A stretch of 42,343 bases of DNA, from positions 1-42,343 of the forward strand of contig NZ_QUAL01000175.1 in the NCBI RefSeq assembly GCF_003579925.1, given 5' to 3'. The notes under the pieces were generated by a model. That model had not been told where the DNA came from and made no database searches. It saw only the letters and a list, made by a program, of their open reading frames with translations. Made by a program: the position numbers and the translations under genes. This document shows, piece after piece, positions 32,406 to 39,271 of this stretch. Source of the stretch: Jiangella rhizosphaerae (lineage in GTDB: Bacteria; Actinomycetota; Actinomycetes; Jiangellales; Jiangellaceae). Position 1 is the stretch's first letter, and the number at the start of each line of letters is the position of its first letter.

Positions 32406-33416
32406 TCACTCGCGTGGCGGCGGAGCCGTCGAGCCGCGAACCACCAGCTCCGGCTCGAAGAGCAGCTCGTCGGACTCGACCCGGTGGCCGTTGATGAGGC
32501 CGACCAGGAGGTCGACCGAGGCCTTGCCCATCGCCTCGATCGGCTGGCGGACCGTCGTGAGCGGCGGCTCGGTGCAGTTCATCAGCGCAGAGTCGTCGTA
32601 GCCGACGACGGAGAAGTCGTGCGGAACGCGCAGGCCGGCGCGTTTGGCGGCGCGAATGGCGCCGAGGGCCATGGGGTCGCTGGCGCAGATGACGGCGGTG
32701 ACGCCGCGGCGCAGGAGGCGGCTGGCGGCGGCCTGGCCGCCCTCGAGCGAGTGCATCGCGTTCTCGACGTGGTCGTCGGGGATCTTAAGGCCCGCGGCGG
32801 CCAGCCGCGCGTGCGCGGCGGCGAGTTTACGCTGCGACGGGACGTGGTCGGGCGGGCCGAGAATGAGGCCGATCCTGGTGTGCCCGAGCGACAGCAAATG
32901 GCCCATGGCCTGCTCCGTCGCCACGGCATCGTCGCAGGACACCCGCGGGAACGGCAGCTCGTCGATGCCCGCGTTGACCATGACGGTGGGCAGCTTGCGC
33001 TCGATGAGCCGGGCATAGTGGTCGTGCGCGCCGTTGCGGCCGCTGTACAGACCGCCGGCGAACAGCACCCCCGACACCCGCTGCTGGAACAGCAGCTCGA
33101 TGTAGTCGGCCTCCGACACCCCGCCGACGGTCTGCGTGCACAGCACCGGCGTCAGTCCCTGCTGCGCCAGCGACCCGCCCACGACGTCGGCGAACGCGGG
33201 GAAAATGGGGTTCTGCAGCTCAGGCAGGACCAGCCCGACCAGCCGGGCCCGCTCGCCGCGCAGCTTCGTCGGCCGCTCGTACCCGAGCACGTCCAGCGCC
33301 GTCAGCACCGCCTCGCGCGTCGCCTCGGACACCCCCGGCCGGCCGTTGAGCACCCGGCTCACGGTCGCCTCGCTCACGCCGACCTTTGCGGCCACCTCAG
33401 TCAGTCGTCCAGCCAT
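32406..33416 (-). CDS. LacI-family transcriptional regulator
   Basis: The 336-aa regulator has the N-terminal LacI helix-turn-helix with hinge (TEVAAKVGVSEATVSRVLNGRPGVSEATREAVLTALDVLGY). The periplasmic-binding-protein-like ligand domain follows (LVGLVLPELQNPIFPAFADVVG, GHTRIGLILGPPDHVPSQRKLA, ICASDPMALGAIRAAKRAGLRVPHDFSVVGYDD). It most likely represses the alpha-glucoside set encoded directly downstream on the same strand and itself, with an imported sugar as inducer. The ATG at 33416 is usual for the family; another ATG four codons upstream (33428) is possible. A TTGCGCAA palindrome lies 22 bp upstream of this start. Confidence 0.93.
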   Translation of the reverse strand: MAGRLTEVAAKVGVSEATVSRVLNGRPGVSEATREAVLTALDVLGYERPTKLRGERARLVGLVLPELQNPIFPAFADVVGGSLAQQGLTPVLCTQTVGGVSEADYIELLFQQRVSGVLFAGGLYSGRNGAHDHYARLIERKLPTVMVNAGIDELPFPRVSCDDAVATEQAMGHLLSLGHTRIGLILGPPDHVPSQRKLAAAHARLAAAGLKIPDDHVENAMHSLEGGQAAASRLLRRGVTAVICASDPMALGAIRAAKRAGLRVPHDFSVVGYDDSALMNCTEPPLTTVRQPIEAMGKASVDLLVGLINGHRVESDELLFEPELVVRGSTAPPPRE

Positions 33417-33437
33417 GGGCGAAAGCATACGACAGGA

Positions 33438-33445
33438 TTGCGCAA
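33438..33445. promoter_or_regulatory. Candidate LacI-type operator core upstream of the regulator gene
   Basis: TTGCGCAA is a perfect palindrome with a central CG, as in LacI-family operators. On the minus strand it lies just before TATGCT (33425-33430 region), a possible -10, so a bound repressor would cover the promoter. Confidence 0.4.
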
Positions 33446-33485
33446 GAAGTTTGCATGAGGTGTTGGTGAGATTCGGGGGCGTCGG

Positions 33486-33619
33486 CCGTCCCCCTGCTGC
33501 CCATTCTCTTAAGCCGCGCACGCGCGCCTCAAGCGGACCGAGGGAGGCGCTTCGCGCCGATGCGGACCGCTTGACCCGCACGCACCCGGCCTAAGAACGG
33601 GCAGCTATCAGGGGGACGG
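33486..33619. repeat. Palindromic element, copy 1
   Basis: The ends CCGTCCCCCTG and CAGGGGGACGG are complementary. Inside, further paired blocks nest: CTGCCCATTCT with AGAACGGGCAG (4-nt TATC bulge), CTCAAGCGGACCG with CGGACCGCTTGAC, and an apical GGCGC-TTC-GCGCC. The whole 134 nt can fold into one long, bulged hairpin. It resembles copy 2 closely when either is reverse-complemented, so the pair also forms a long inverted repeat. Confidence 0.85.
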
Positions 33620-33725
33620 GGGCAGTGTGGCGACGGGGCCGGGCCGTTGGGCCGGTTGCGGTGTGGGTTTGCTGTCGTGGAGCGTCCACCTGGTGAGATT
33701 TCACCGTGATTCTGGGGCCCGCACC

Positions 33726-33779
33726 AGGATTACCCGAGCCCCAACACGGTTGTAAGCGTGTTGAGGCTCGGGTAATCCT
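33726..33779. terminator. 23-bp hairpin between the palindromic elements
   Basis: Arms 33726-33748 and 33757-33779 are complementary except for one mismatch, with an 8-nt loop (GTTGTAAG). The stem starts AGGATTACCCGAGCC. It has the same shape as the other long hairpins in the window, but no gene ends next to it: the nearest stop is that of the MMPL gene, over 260 bp away. Confidence 0.75.
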
Positions 33780-33862
33780 CGTGATGTCCGCGATCGTTCA
33801 TGATCACCGCAACGGCGGAGCCGCGACCACGGCCGCGAACCCGAGTCGTGCCCAGACCCGCC

Positions 33863-33990
33863 CCGTCCCCTGATAGCTGCCCGTTCTTGGCCGCGCAGCC
33901 GTGGGTCAAGCGGTCATCGTCGCGCGAAGCGCCCCATAGTCCGCTTGAGGCGCGGTTGCGCGGCTAAGAGAATGGGCAGCAGGGGGACGG
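33863..33990. repeat. Palindromic element, copy 2
   Basis: This 128-nt copy has ends CCGTCCCCTG and CAGGGGGACGG. The internal paired blocks match copy 1: TGATAGCTGCCCGTTCTTGG, GTCAAGCGGTC, an apical GCGCGAAGCGC-type turn, GTCCGCTTGAG, then AGAGAATGGGCAGCAG. It ends 51 bp downstream of the MMPL stop codon. Differences between the copies, including compensating changes in stems, suggest they are members of a dispersed family and not a recent duplication. Confidence 0.85.
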
Positions 33991-34041
33991 CCCACGCCAC
34001 AATCCCGACGAACGTCCGCCCGGCCCACGCCAACCACCGGG

Positions 34042-36204
34042 TCAGCGAACGGCGGGCTCCTCCTCCGGCTCGTCGGCGACGGCGGACGCGGACGGCTCGG
34101 GACCCTTCGACAGCGCGCTCGGCCACCACATGAACCGCCCGAGGTCGAGGTTGAGCGACGTCACGAGGATCGAGCGCACGATCATGGTGTCCAGCAGCAC
34201 GCCGAGCGCCACCGCGATCCCGATCTCCGCGAACGCCACCACCGGCAGCGTCGCCAACACGGCGAACGTCCCGGCCAGCACCAGTCCGGCGGAGGTGATG
34301 ACGCCGCCGGTCGCGGCGAGGCCGATGAGCGCGCCCCGCCGGGTGCCGTGCTGCTTCGCCTCCTCGTGGACGCGGGTCATCAGGAAGATGTTGTAGTCGA
34401 TCCCCAGCGCGACGAGGAACACGAAGACGAACAGCGGGAACGCGGTGTCGACGCCGGCGAAGCCGAGAAGATGCTCGAAGATCAGCGCGCTCAGCCCGAG
34501 CGCGGCGGCGAACGACAGCACCACCGTCGCGATCAGGACCAGGGGCGCGACGAACGCCCGCAGCAGGATCATGAGGATCACGAACACCGCCGCCAGCACC
34601 AGCGGCATGATCACCAGGCTGTCGCGGGCCGCCGCGTTCTGCGCGTCCAGCGCGACCGCGGTGTTGCCGCCGACCAGCGCGTTCGCGTCGGGGACGGCGT
34701 GCACGCTGTCGCGGACCGCCTCGACGGTGTCCTGCGCCTGCGGGCTGTCCGGGGCCGCCTCGAGCGTGCCCTCCAGGTAGACGAGGTCGTCCAGCGGTAC
34801 CGGGTCGGTCACCTCGGCGATGCCCTCGGTGTCCTCGAACGCCTGCCGCACGTCGCCGGCCGCCGGGGCGTCGGCGATGACGATCACAGGGCTGCCGGTG
34901 CCGGCCGGGAAGTGCCGGGCCAGCGCTTCCTCTCCGGTGATCGACGCGGGCGTGTCGACGAACGCGTCCCGGTTCTGGATGACGCCGGTGTTCAGCCCCA
35001 GCAGCCCGAGCGCCAGTGCGCCGAGCGCCAGCGACGTCCCGATCCACACCGTCCGCGGCCGGCGGGCGATCCCGCGCCCCATCCGCGCCCAGAACCCGCG
35101 CTCCGTCGGCTCGGCGGACCCGTACCGGGGCTTGAGCGGCCAGAACACCCACCGGCCGGTCACCACCAGCAGCGCGGGCAGCAGCGTCAGCATCGCGGTC
35201 ACGCCGATGACGACACCGATCGCCAGCACGGGCCCCATGCCGCGGGTCGAGTTCATCTCCGCGGCCAGCAGGCACAGCATGCCGACGGCGACGGTGGCGG
35301 CGCTGGCGACGATCGCCGGGCCGGCGCGGTGCAGCGCGAACGCCATGGCCTCGTGCCGGTCCTCGTGCCGGCGCAGCTCCTCGCGGTAGCGCGCGATCAG
35401 CAACAGCGCGTAGTCGGTGCTCGCGCCGAACACCAGCACCAGCAGGATGCCGGCGGTCTGCCCGTTGACGGTGACGTCGGCGTACTCCGCCAGCAGGTAC
35501 ACGACGGCCTGGGCGGCGGTGAGCGCGGTGAAGGCCGAGAAGACCGGGATGATCCACAGCACCGGGCTGCGGTAGGAGAACAGCAGGATGACGATGACCA
35601 CGCCCATCGCCGCGTACAGCAGCGTGCCGTCGATACCCTCGAACGCGTCGGCGAAGTCGGCCGAGACGCCGGCGGGTCCCGCGACGTACGCGTCCAGCCC
35701 ACCGGGTCCGCCGCCGACGATCTCGTTCATCGCGTCGACGGCGTCGCCGAGCGCGAACCAGCCGCCGTCGCCCGGGTCGACCGGGACGATGACCTGCAGC
35801 GCCTCGCCGTCCTCGGACGGTATCGGCCCGACGACGTCGCCGCTGACGTGCTCGACGCCGGCGAACGCCCGGGCGTCGGCGGCCGCCTTCTCCTGGTCCT
35901 GCGGGGTGATGCCGTCCGTCCGCTCGTAGACGACGATCGCGGGCAGCTCCTCCCCGGTCTGGAAGGCCTCCTGCTGCACTTCGAACACCCGTGTCGACTC
36001 CGCGGAGCCGGGCAGCCAGGACGCGGTGTCGTTCTCCTGCGCTCCGGTCAGCTTCGCCGACAGCGGGAACGCCACGGCCAGCACGATCAGCCAGAAGACC
36101 AGGACGATCCACTTGCTGCGGCGGCCGCAGACGTACGACCCCAGTCTCCGCCGCGTCCCGCCGGCCGGCGGCATGGTGTCGCGCTCTCGTGTGGTCTCGG
36201 CCAT
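34042..36204 (-). CDS. MMPL/RND-family membrane transporter
   Basis: The 720-aa protein has the MMPL layout: a first helix (WIVLVFWLIVLAVAFPLSAKLTG), a roughly 140-residue extracytoplasmic loop, five or six helices with GASTDYALLLIARYREELRR, a second large loop, then six helices with ALGIDYNIFLMTRVHEEAKQHG. The TDY and IDY motifs in matching helices carry the proton-relay Asp residues. It may export a lipid, antibiotic or other amphipathic molecule; the cargo is unknown. The ATG at 36204 has AGGAG at 8-nt spacing, better than the ATG at 36210. No regulator is adjacent, so it may stand alone. Confidence 0.93.
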   Translation of the reverse strand: MAETTRERDTMPPAGGTRRRLGSYVCGRRSKWIVLVFWLIVLAVAFPLSAKLTGAQENDTASWLPGSAESTRVFEVQQEAFQTGEELPAIVVYERTDGITPQDQEKAAADARAFAGVEHVSGDVVGPIPSEDGEALQVIVPVDPGDGGWFALGDAVDAMNEIVGGGPGGLDAYVAGPAGVSADFADAFEGIDGTLLYAAMGVVIVILLFSYRSPVLWIIPVFSAFTALTAAQAVVYLLAEYADVTVNGQTAGILLVLVFGASTDYALLLIARYREELRRHEDRHEAMAFALHRAGPAIVASAATVAVGMLCLLAAEMNSTRGMGPVLAIGVVIGVTAMLTLLPALLVVTGRWVFWPLKPRYGSAEPTERGFWARMGRGIARRPRTVWIGTSLALGALALGLLGLNTGVIQNRDAFVDTPASITGEEALARHFPAGTGSPVIVIADAPAAGDVRQAFEDTEGIAEVTDPVPLDDLVYLEGTLEAAPDSPQAQDTVEAVRDSVHAVPDANALVGGNTAVALDAQNAAARDSLVIMPLVLAAVFVILMILLRAFVAPLVLIATVVLSFAAALGLSALIFEHLLGFAGVDTAFPLFVFVFLVALGIDYNIFLMTRVHEEAKQHGTRRGALIGLAATGGVITSAGLVLAGTFAVLATLPVVAFAEIGIAVALGVLLDTMIVRSILVTSLNLDLGRFMWWPSALSKGPEPSASAVADEPEEEPAVR

Positions 36205-36337
36205 GGCCATCACTCCTCGACCGGCCGGAGCCGGCCCCCCGTCGGAGTCCCAGACCCGCACGAGTCTAGGCCCGACTGCGCCGTTGAGGGCCGGGCGCGA
36301 ACCGGATATTTTCGACGGCCACGCTCGTGCGCCGCCG

Positions 36338-37423
36338 TCAGGACGTGAGTTTCCAGGCGCCCTCGTAGCCGATCGGCACGAACCCGACCGCCTCGTTGAC
36401 GTCGAGCATGTGCCGGTTCTCCTCGGCGTTGAACGTGGTGACCATGGGCGACGACGGGCTCACCTCGGCCAGCCGCTGCAGGTTGGCCACCTTGAGGAGC
36501 ATGCCGAGCCGGCGGCCGCGGTGCTCGGCGAGGACCAGCGTGTCCTCCTGCGTGACCGGCCGGGAGCGGTCGGCGGGCAGGTAGAGCTCGTTGAAACCGG
36601 CCAGCCGTCCGCTGGGGACGTGCTCGGCGGCGACGGTGAGGCGCTCGCGTCCGCTGTCGGCGAGCTGACGGTCCCAGTCGGCCACGCGGGCGGCGTCCCA
36701 CTTCTCCTCGGACATGTCCAGGCCGGCGCTGGGGGCATCGGTGCTCATGCGCGTCTTCAGCGTCGCGACGTCGCCGACCCACTCGGGCGGGGTGGCGCCC
36801 ACCCAGGAGACGACGCGGTAGCCGGGGCCGGCCGCGGACTGGGCGGCGTCGCGCTTCGCGGCGAGCAGCGCGGCGTCGACCGGCAGCGGCAGCCCGCTGA
36901 TGCGCGCCACCTGCTCGAGCTGATATCCGCGACGTCGCAGGAACCGGACTCCGGGGTCGTCGGCGGAGAGCCAGCCGAACCCCGTCGGCGGCTCGATGCG
37001 TTCGCCGGTCTCGGGCCGGGTGTGGATGGCTTCGGCCTGCAATGTCGGCCGGCCGGACGCCAGAGCGATGGCGGCGAGGTGGTCGTAGAGCGCCGTGCCG
37101 ACGCCGCGGCGCCGGAACTCCGGCAGCACCTCCACCTCGAGCCACGACGCGGTGGCGTCCTCGGCCGCCGACCACGACAGGATGCCGCGCCCGACGATGC
37201 GGCCCTCGACGCGCGCGACGAACAGCCGGATCGGCTCGTGGTGCTGCACCTGGTAGACCGGCAGCAGCTCGCGGGCGGAGTAGTTGAGCACGTCGGTGCC
37301 CATGAGGTGGGTCTCGATGGCGTTACGGACGTCGACCATCTCGGCGAAGTCGGCGGCGCCGGGCGCGTCCATCGAGGCCGGGATCGCCAGCTCCTCGATG
37401 CCGACGGCGGTGTCGGTGCTCAT
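36338..37423 (-). CDS. Two-domain GNAT-family N-acetyltransferase
   Basis: The 361-aa protein contains two GNAT folds. The N-terminal one has the acetyl-CoA loop in VEVLPEFRRRGVGTALYDHLAAIA (residues about 93-116). The second has DTLVLAEHRGRRLGMLLKVANL (about 297-318), then the family's late motif TTFNAEENRHMLDVNEAVGFVPIGYEGAW. Tandem GNATs of this size are frequent in actinomycetes and mostly uncharacterised; substrates include aminoglycosides, peptides and small amines. The ATG at 37423 follows the isomerase-like gene by 54 nt on the same strand, so cotranscription is likely without an evident shared pathway. Confidence 0.9.
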   Translation of the reverse strand: MSTDTAVGIEELAIPASMDAPGAADFAEMVDVRNAIETHLMGTDVLNYSARELLPVYQVQHHEPIRLFVARVEGRIVGRGILSWSAAEDATASWLEVEVLPEFRRRGVGTALYDHLAAIALASGRPTLQAEAIHTRPETGERIEPPTGFGWLSADDPGVRFLRRRGYQLEQVARISGLPLPVDAALLAAKRDAAQSAAGPGYRVVSWVGATPPEWVGDVATLKTRMSTDAPSAGLDMSEEKWDAARVADWDRQLADSGRERLTVAAEHVPSGRLAGFNELYLPADRSRPVTQEDTLVLAEHRGRRLGMLLKVANLQRLAEVSPSSPMVTTFNAEENRHMLDVNEAVGFVPIGYEGAWKLTS

Positions 37424-37477
37424 GACCGGGCACGCTAGCCCGCCGGCCGCCGGCGCCGCACCGCATTTTCCGCCGTC

Positions 37478-38155
37478 TCAGCCGGCCAGGACCTCCGCGT
37501 ACTCGCTGACCAGCAGGTACCGCGCCGGCGCGTCCTCGTCGACGGACGGATAGCGCGGCGACGGGTCGAGGAACAGGTTGTCGTCGACGTCGTCGTTCAC
37601 CGCCGACACCTCGCCGGCCAGCACGACGCCGCCGTCGGCCCAGAACCGGTGGAAGACGCCGGCCGGCACCTGGATGCTCTGGCCCGGGTCGAGCCGCACC
37701 GGCGCACCTGGCCGGACGGCGCGCTCGAACCCGTCGACCAGCGTGACGACGTCGCCGTCGCCGGACTCCGGCCGCAGCTCGACGACCAGCGCCGCGCCGC
37801 CGCGGTTGATGATGTCCTCGGTCTTGCGCCGGTGCAGGTGCATCGGCGTCTCCTGGCCGTCCTGCGCGACCAGGAACTTCTCCGCGTACGTCTGACCCGC
37901 CCCGGCGTCGCGCTCGGCCAGCGTGCCGTTGCGCAGCGTGCACAGCACCAGCCCGACGCGGTCGAAGTCGCCGCGGCCGAAGTCGGTGACGTCCCAGCCC
38001 AGACCGCGTTCCAGCGCCGGCCGGGCGGCCGGCGTCGGCGCCGCCGCGAGCCAGTCGGCGCGGGTCCACGCGGCGAAGCCGGGCAGCGGCATGCCGGCCT
38101 CCGCCGCCAGCGAGCGGGCGCCGTCGATGGCGGCGTCGATCGTGGACCTCTTCAC
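37478..38155 (-). CDS. D-lyxose/D-mannose ketol-isomerase-like cupin protein
   Basis: The 225-aa protein matches the D-lyxose ketol-isomerase (LyxI) family. The cupin metal site is seen in TPMHLHRRKTEDIINRGG (His-x-His and Glu), with a further His in VPAGVFHRFWADGG. The family C-terminal GEVSAVNDDVDDNLFL block is present, as is the N-terminal AWTRADW. It should interconvert D-lyxose with D-xylulose and D-mannose with D-fructose, using Mn2+ or a similar ion. The ATG at 38155 begins 13 nt from the stop of the regulator gene upstream on the same strand, so it may be under that gene's promoter. No lyxose transporter is adjacent. Confidence 0.87.
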   Translation of the reverse strand: MKRSTIDAAIDGARSLAAEAGMPLPGFAAWTRADWLAAAPTPAARPALERGLGWDVTDFGRGDFDRVGLVLCTLRNGTLAERDAGAGQTYAEKFLVAQDGQETPMHLHRRKTEDIINRGGAALVVELRPESGDGDVVTLVDGFERAVRPGAPVRLDPGQSIQVPAGVFHRFWADGGVVLAGEVSAVNDDVDDNLFLDPSPRYPSVDEDAPARYLLVSEYAEVLAG

Positions 38156-38171
38156 CCGCCGCAGTCTAGGC

Positions 38172-39182
38172 CTAGAGCCAGCCGCGACGGGCGGCGGCGA
38201 GCCCCGCCTGGAACCGGGTCTCCGCGCCCAGCTCCTCCAGCAGTGCGGCGATCCGCCGCCGGGTCGTGCGGTAGCTCCAGTCGAGGTGGTTGGCGATGGC
38301 CTGGTCCTTCATGCCGCTGGCCAGCAGAGCCAGCAGCCGCCGGTCGTCCGGCCCGGGGACGACGGTGTCCGGCTCGCTCGGCGCGGTGAGCGGCGTCGCG
38401 CGCTCCCACAGCTCGTCGAACACGTACAGCAGGACGTCCAGCAGCGAGCAGGGGTGCACGACGATGGCGCCGGAGACGTCGCGCTGGTTCAGCGACTGCG
38501 GGACGAACGCCAGCTTGCGGTCGAACGTCGCCAGCTTCAGCGGCAGCCGCGACGTGACCCTGGCCTGCTCGCCGGCCTGGACGTAGCGCAGGATCGCGTC
38601 GGCCGCGAGCGGCGACCGCTCCAGCGCGGCGCGGTCGTAGATCGCCTTGCAGGTGACGCCGCGGGCCAGGATCTCGAACTCCAGGTCGTTGGACCGGGGA
38701 CCCCGCGGGCCGGAGTAGGGCGGGGTGTCGAGCACCTGGATCTCGCTGGTCGCCGACCGTTGCAGCTGGTCGAAGCGGCGCAGCACCGCCTCGGAGCCGG
38801 TGACGATCTCGCACAGCTCGGTGCGCTCGGCCTTCAGGCCCTCCCGGTAGTCGTCCATGAGCAGCGCGCCGAGCGTCCGGATGCGGCCGAGCTCGGCCTC
38901 CTTGTCGCGCACCAGGGCTTCCAGGCCGACGTCGGGAGCGGCGGGCAGGAACCGGGCGACGGCACCGGGGGACCGGCTGACCAGGCCGGCGTGCTCCAGG
39001 ACGGCGAGGGCGCGGCGGGCCCGGTGCCGGGGGATCTCGAGGCTCTCGGCGATCTCGGCGGTGGTCGACCCGGGCAGCCGCAGCAGCGTCCGGTAGGTGC
39101 GATCCTCGACCGCTCCGAGGCCGAGCGCGCCCAGCGGGACGGCCTCGCCGTCGGCCGCCGGGCCAGTTCTGTCCATGGCCAT
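38172..39182 (-). CDS. Transcriptional regulator with TrmB-like N-terminal and LuxR-like C-terminal helix-turn-helix domains
   Basis: The 336-aa protein has an N-terminal wHTH of the TrmB type (YRTLLRLPGSTTAEIAESLEIPRHRARRALAVLEHAGLV), a coiled segment, and a middle phospholipase-D-like sensor region (EIQVLDTPPYSGPRGP, DLEFEILARGVTCKAIYDRAAL). The C-terminal LuxR-type HTH reads LLALLASGMKDQAIANHLDWSYRTTRRRIAALLEEL. This architecture is common in actinomycetes beside exported proteins, and the ligands are unknown. I chose the ATG at 39182; 39176 is an alternative. TACTGT ends 8 nt upstream, so the transcript may be leaderless. It is divergent from the subtilase gene across 89 bp, which makes that gene a likely target. 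Confidence 0.85.
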   Translation of the reverse strand: MAMDRTGPAADGEAVPLGALGLGAVEDRTYRTLLRLPGSTTAEIAESLEIPRHRARRALAVLEHAGLVSRSPGAVARFLPAAPDVGLEALVRDKEAELGRIRTLGALLMDDYREGLKAERTELCEIVTGSEAVLRRFDQLQRSATSEIQVLDTPPYSGPRGPRSNDLEFEILARGVTCKAIYDRAALERSPLAADAILRYVQAGEQARVTSRLPLKLATFDRKLAFVPQSLNQRDVSGAIVVHPCSLLDVLLYVFDELWERATPLTAPSEPDTVVPGPDDRRLLALLASGMKDQAIANHLDWSYRTTRRRIAALLEELGAETRFQAGLAAARRGWL

Positions 39183-39214
39183 AGCTGGCCACAGTAGCGC
39201 CTGGACACCCGGTT

Positions 39215-39241
39215 CCGGCATCGCGGACCATAACCGGCAAT
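39215..39241. promoter_or_regulatory. Candidate regulator-binding direct repeat in the divergent promoter region
   Basis: CCGGCAT (39215-39221) and CCGGCAAT (39234-39241) are direct repeats 19 bp apart, close to two helical turns. They lie between the regulator and subtilase starts. Their role is inferred from position alone. Confidence 0.3.
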
Positions 39242-39271
39242 CCATGCCAGATGGTCGTCGGAAGGCCGAGC

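Larger units (their letters stand above)
33446..34041. other. Gene-free structured region between the LacI-type and MMPL genes
   Basis: No credible gene is seen across about 600 bp. The stretch is instead occupied by two related palindromic elements of 134 and 128 nt and, between them, a 23-bp hairpin. All three are listed separately. Small open frames that cross the palindromes have no ribosome-binding sites. Confidence 0.7.

Noticed and set aside
33914-36112. Minus-strand frame of 732 codons ending in AVPLLPILLAAQPRL
   Set aside because: It is an out-of-frame shadow of the MMPL gene for most of its length. The protein-like tail comes from palindromic element copy 2.
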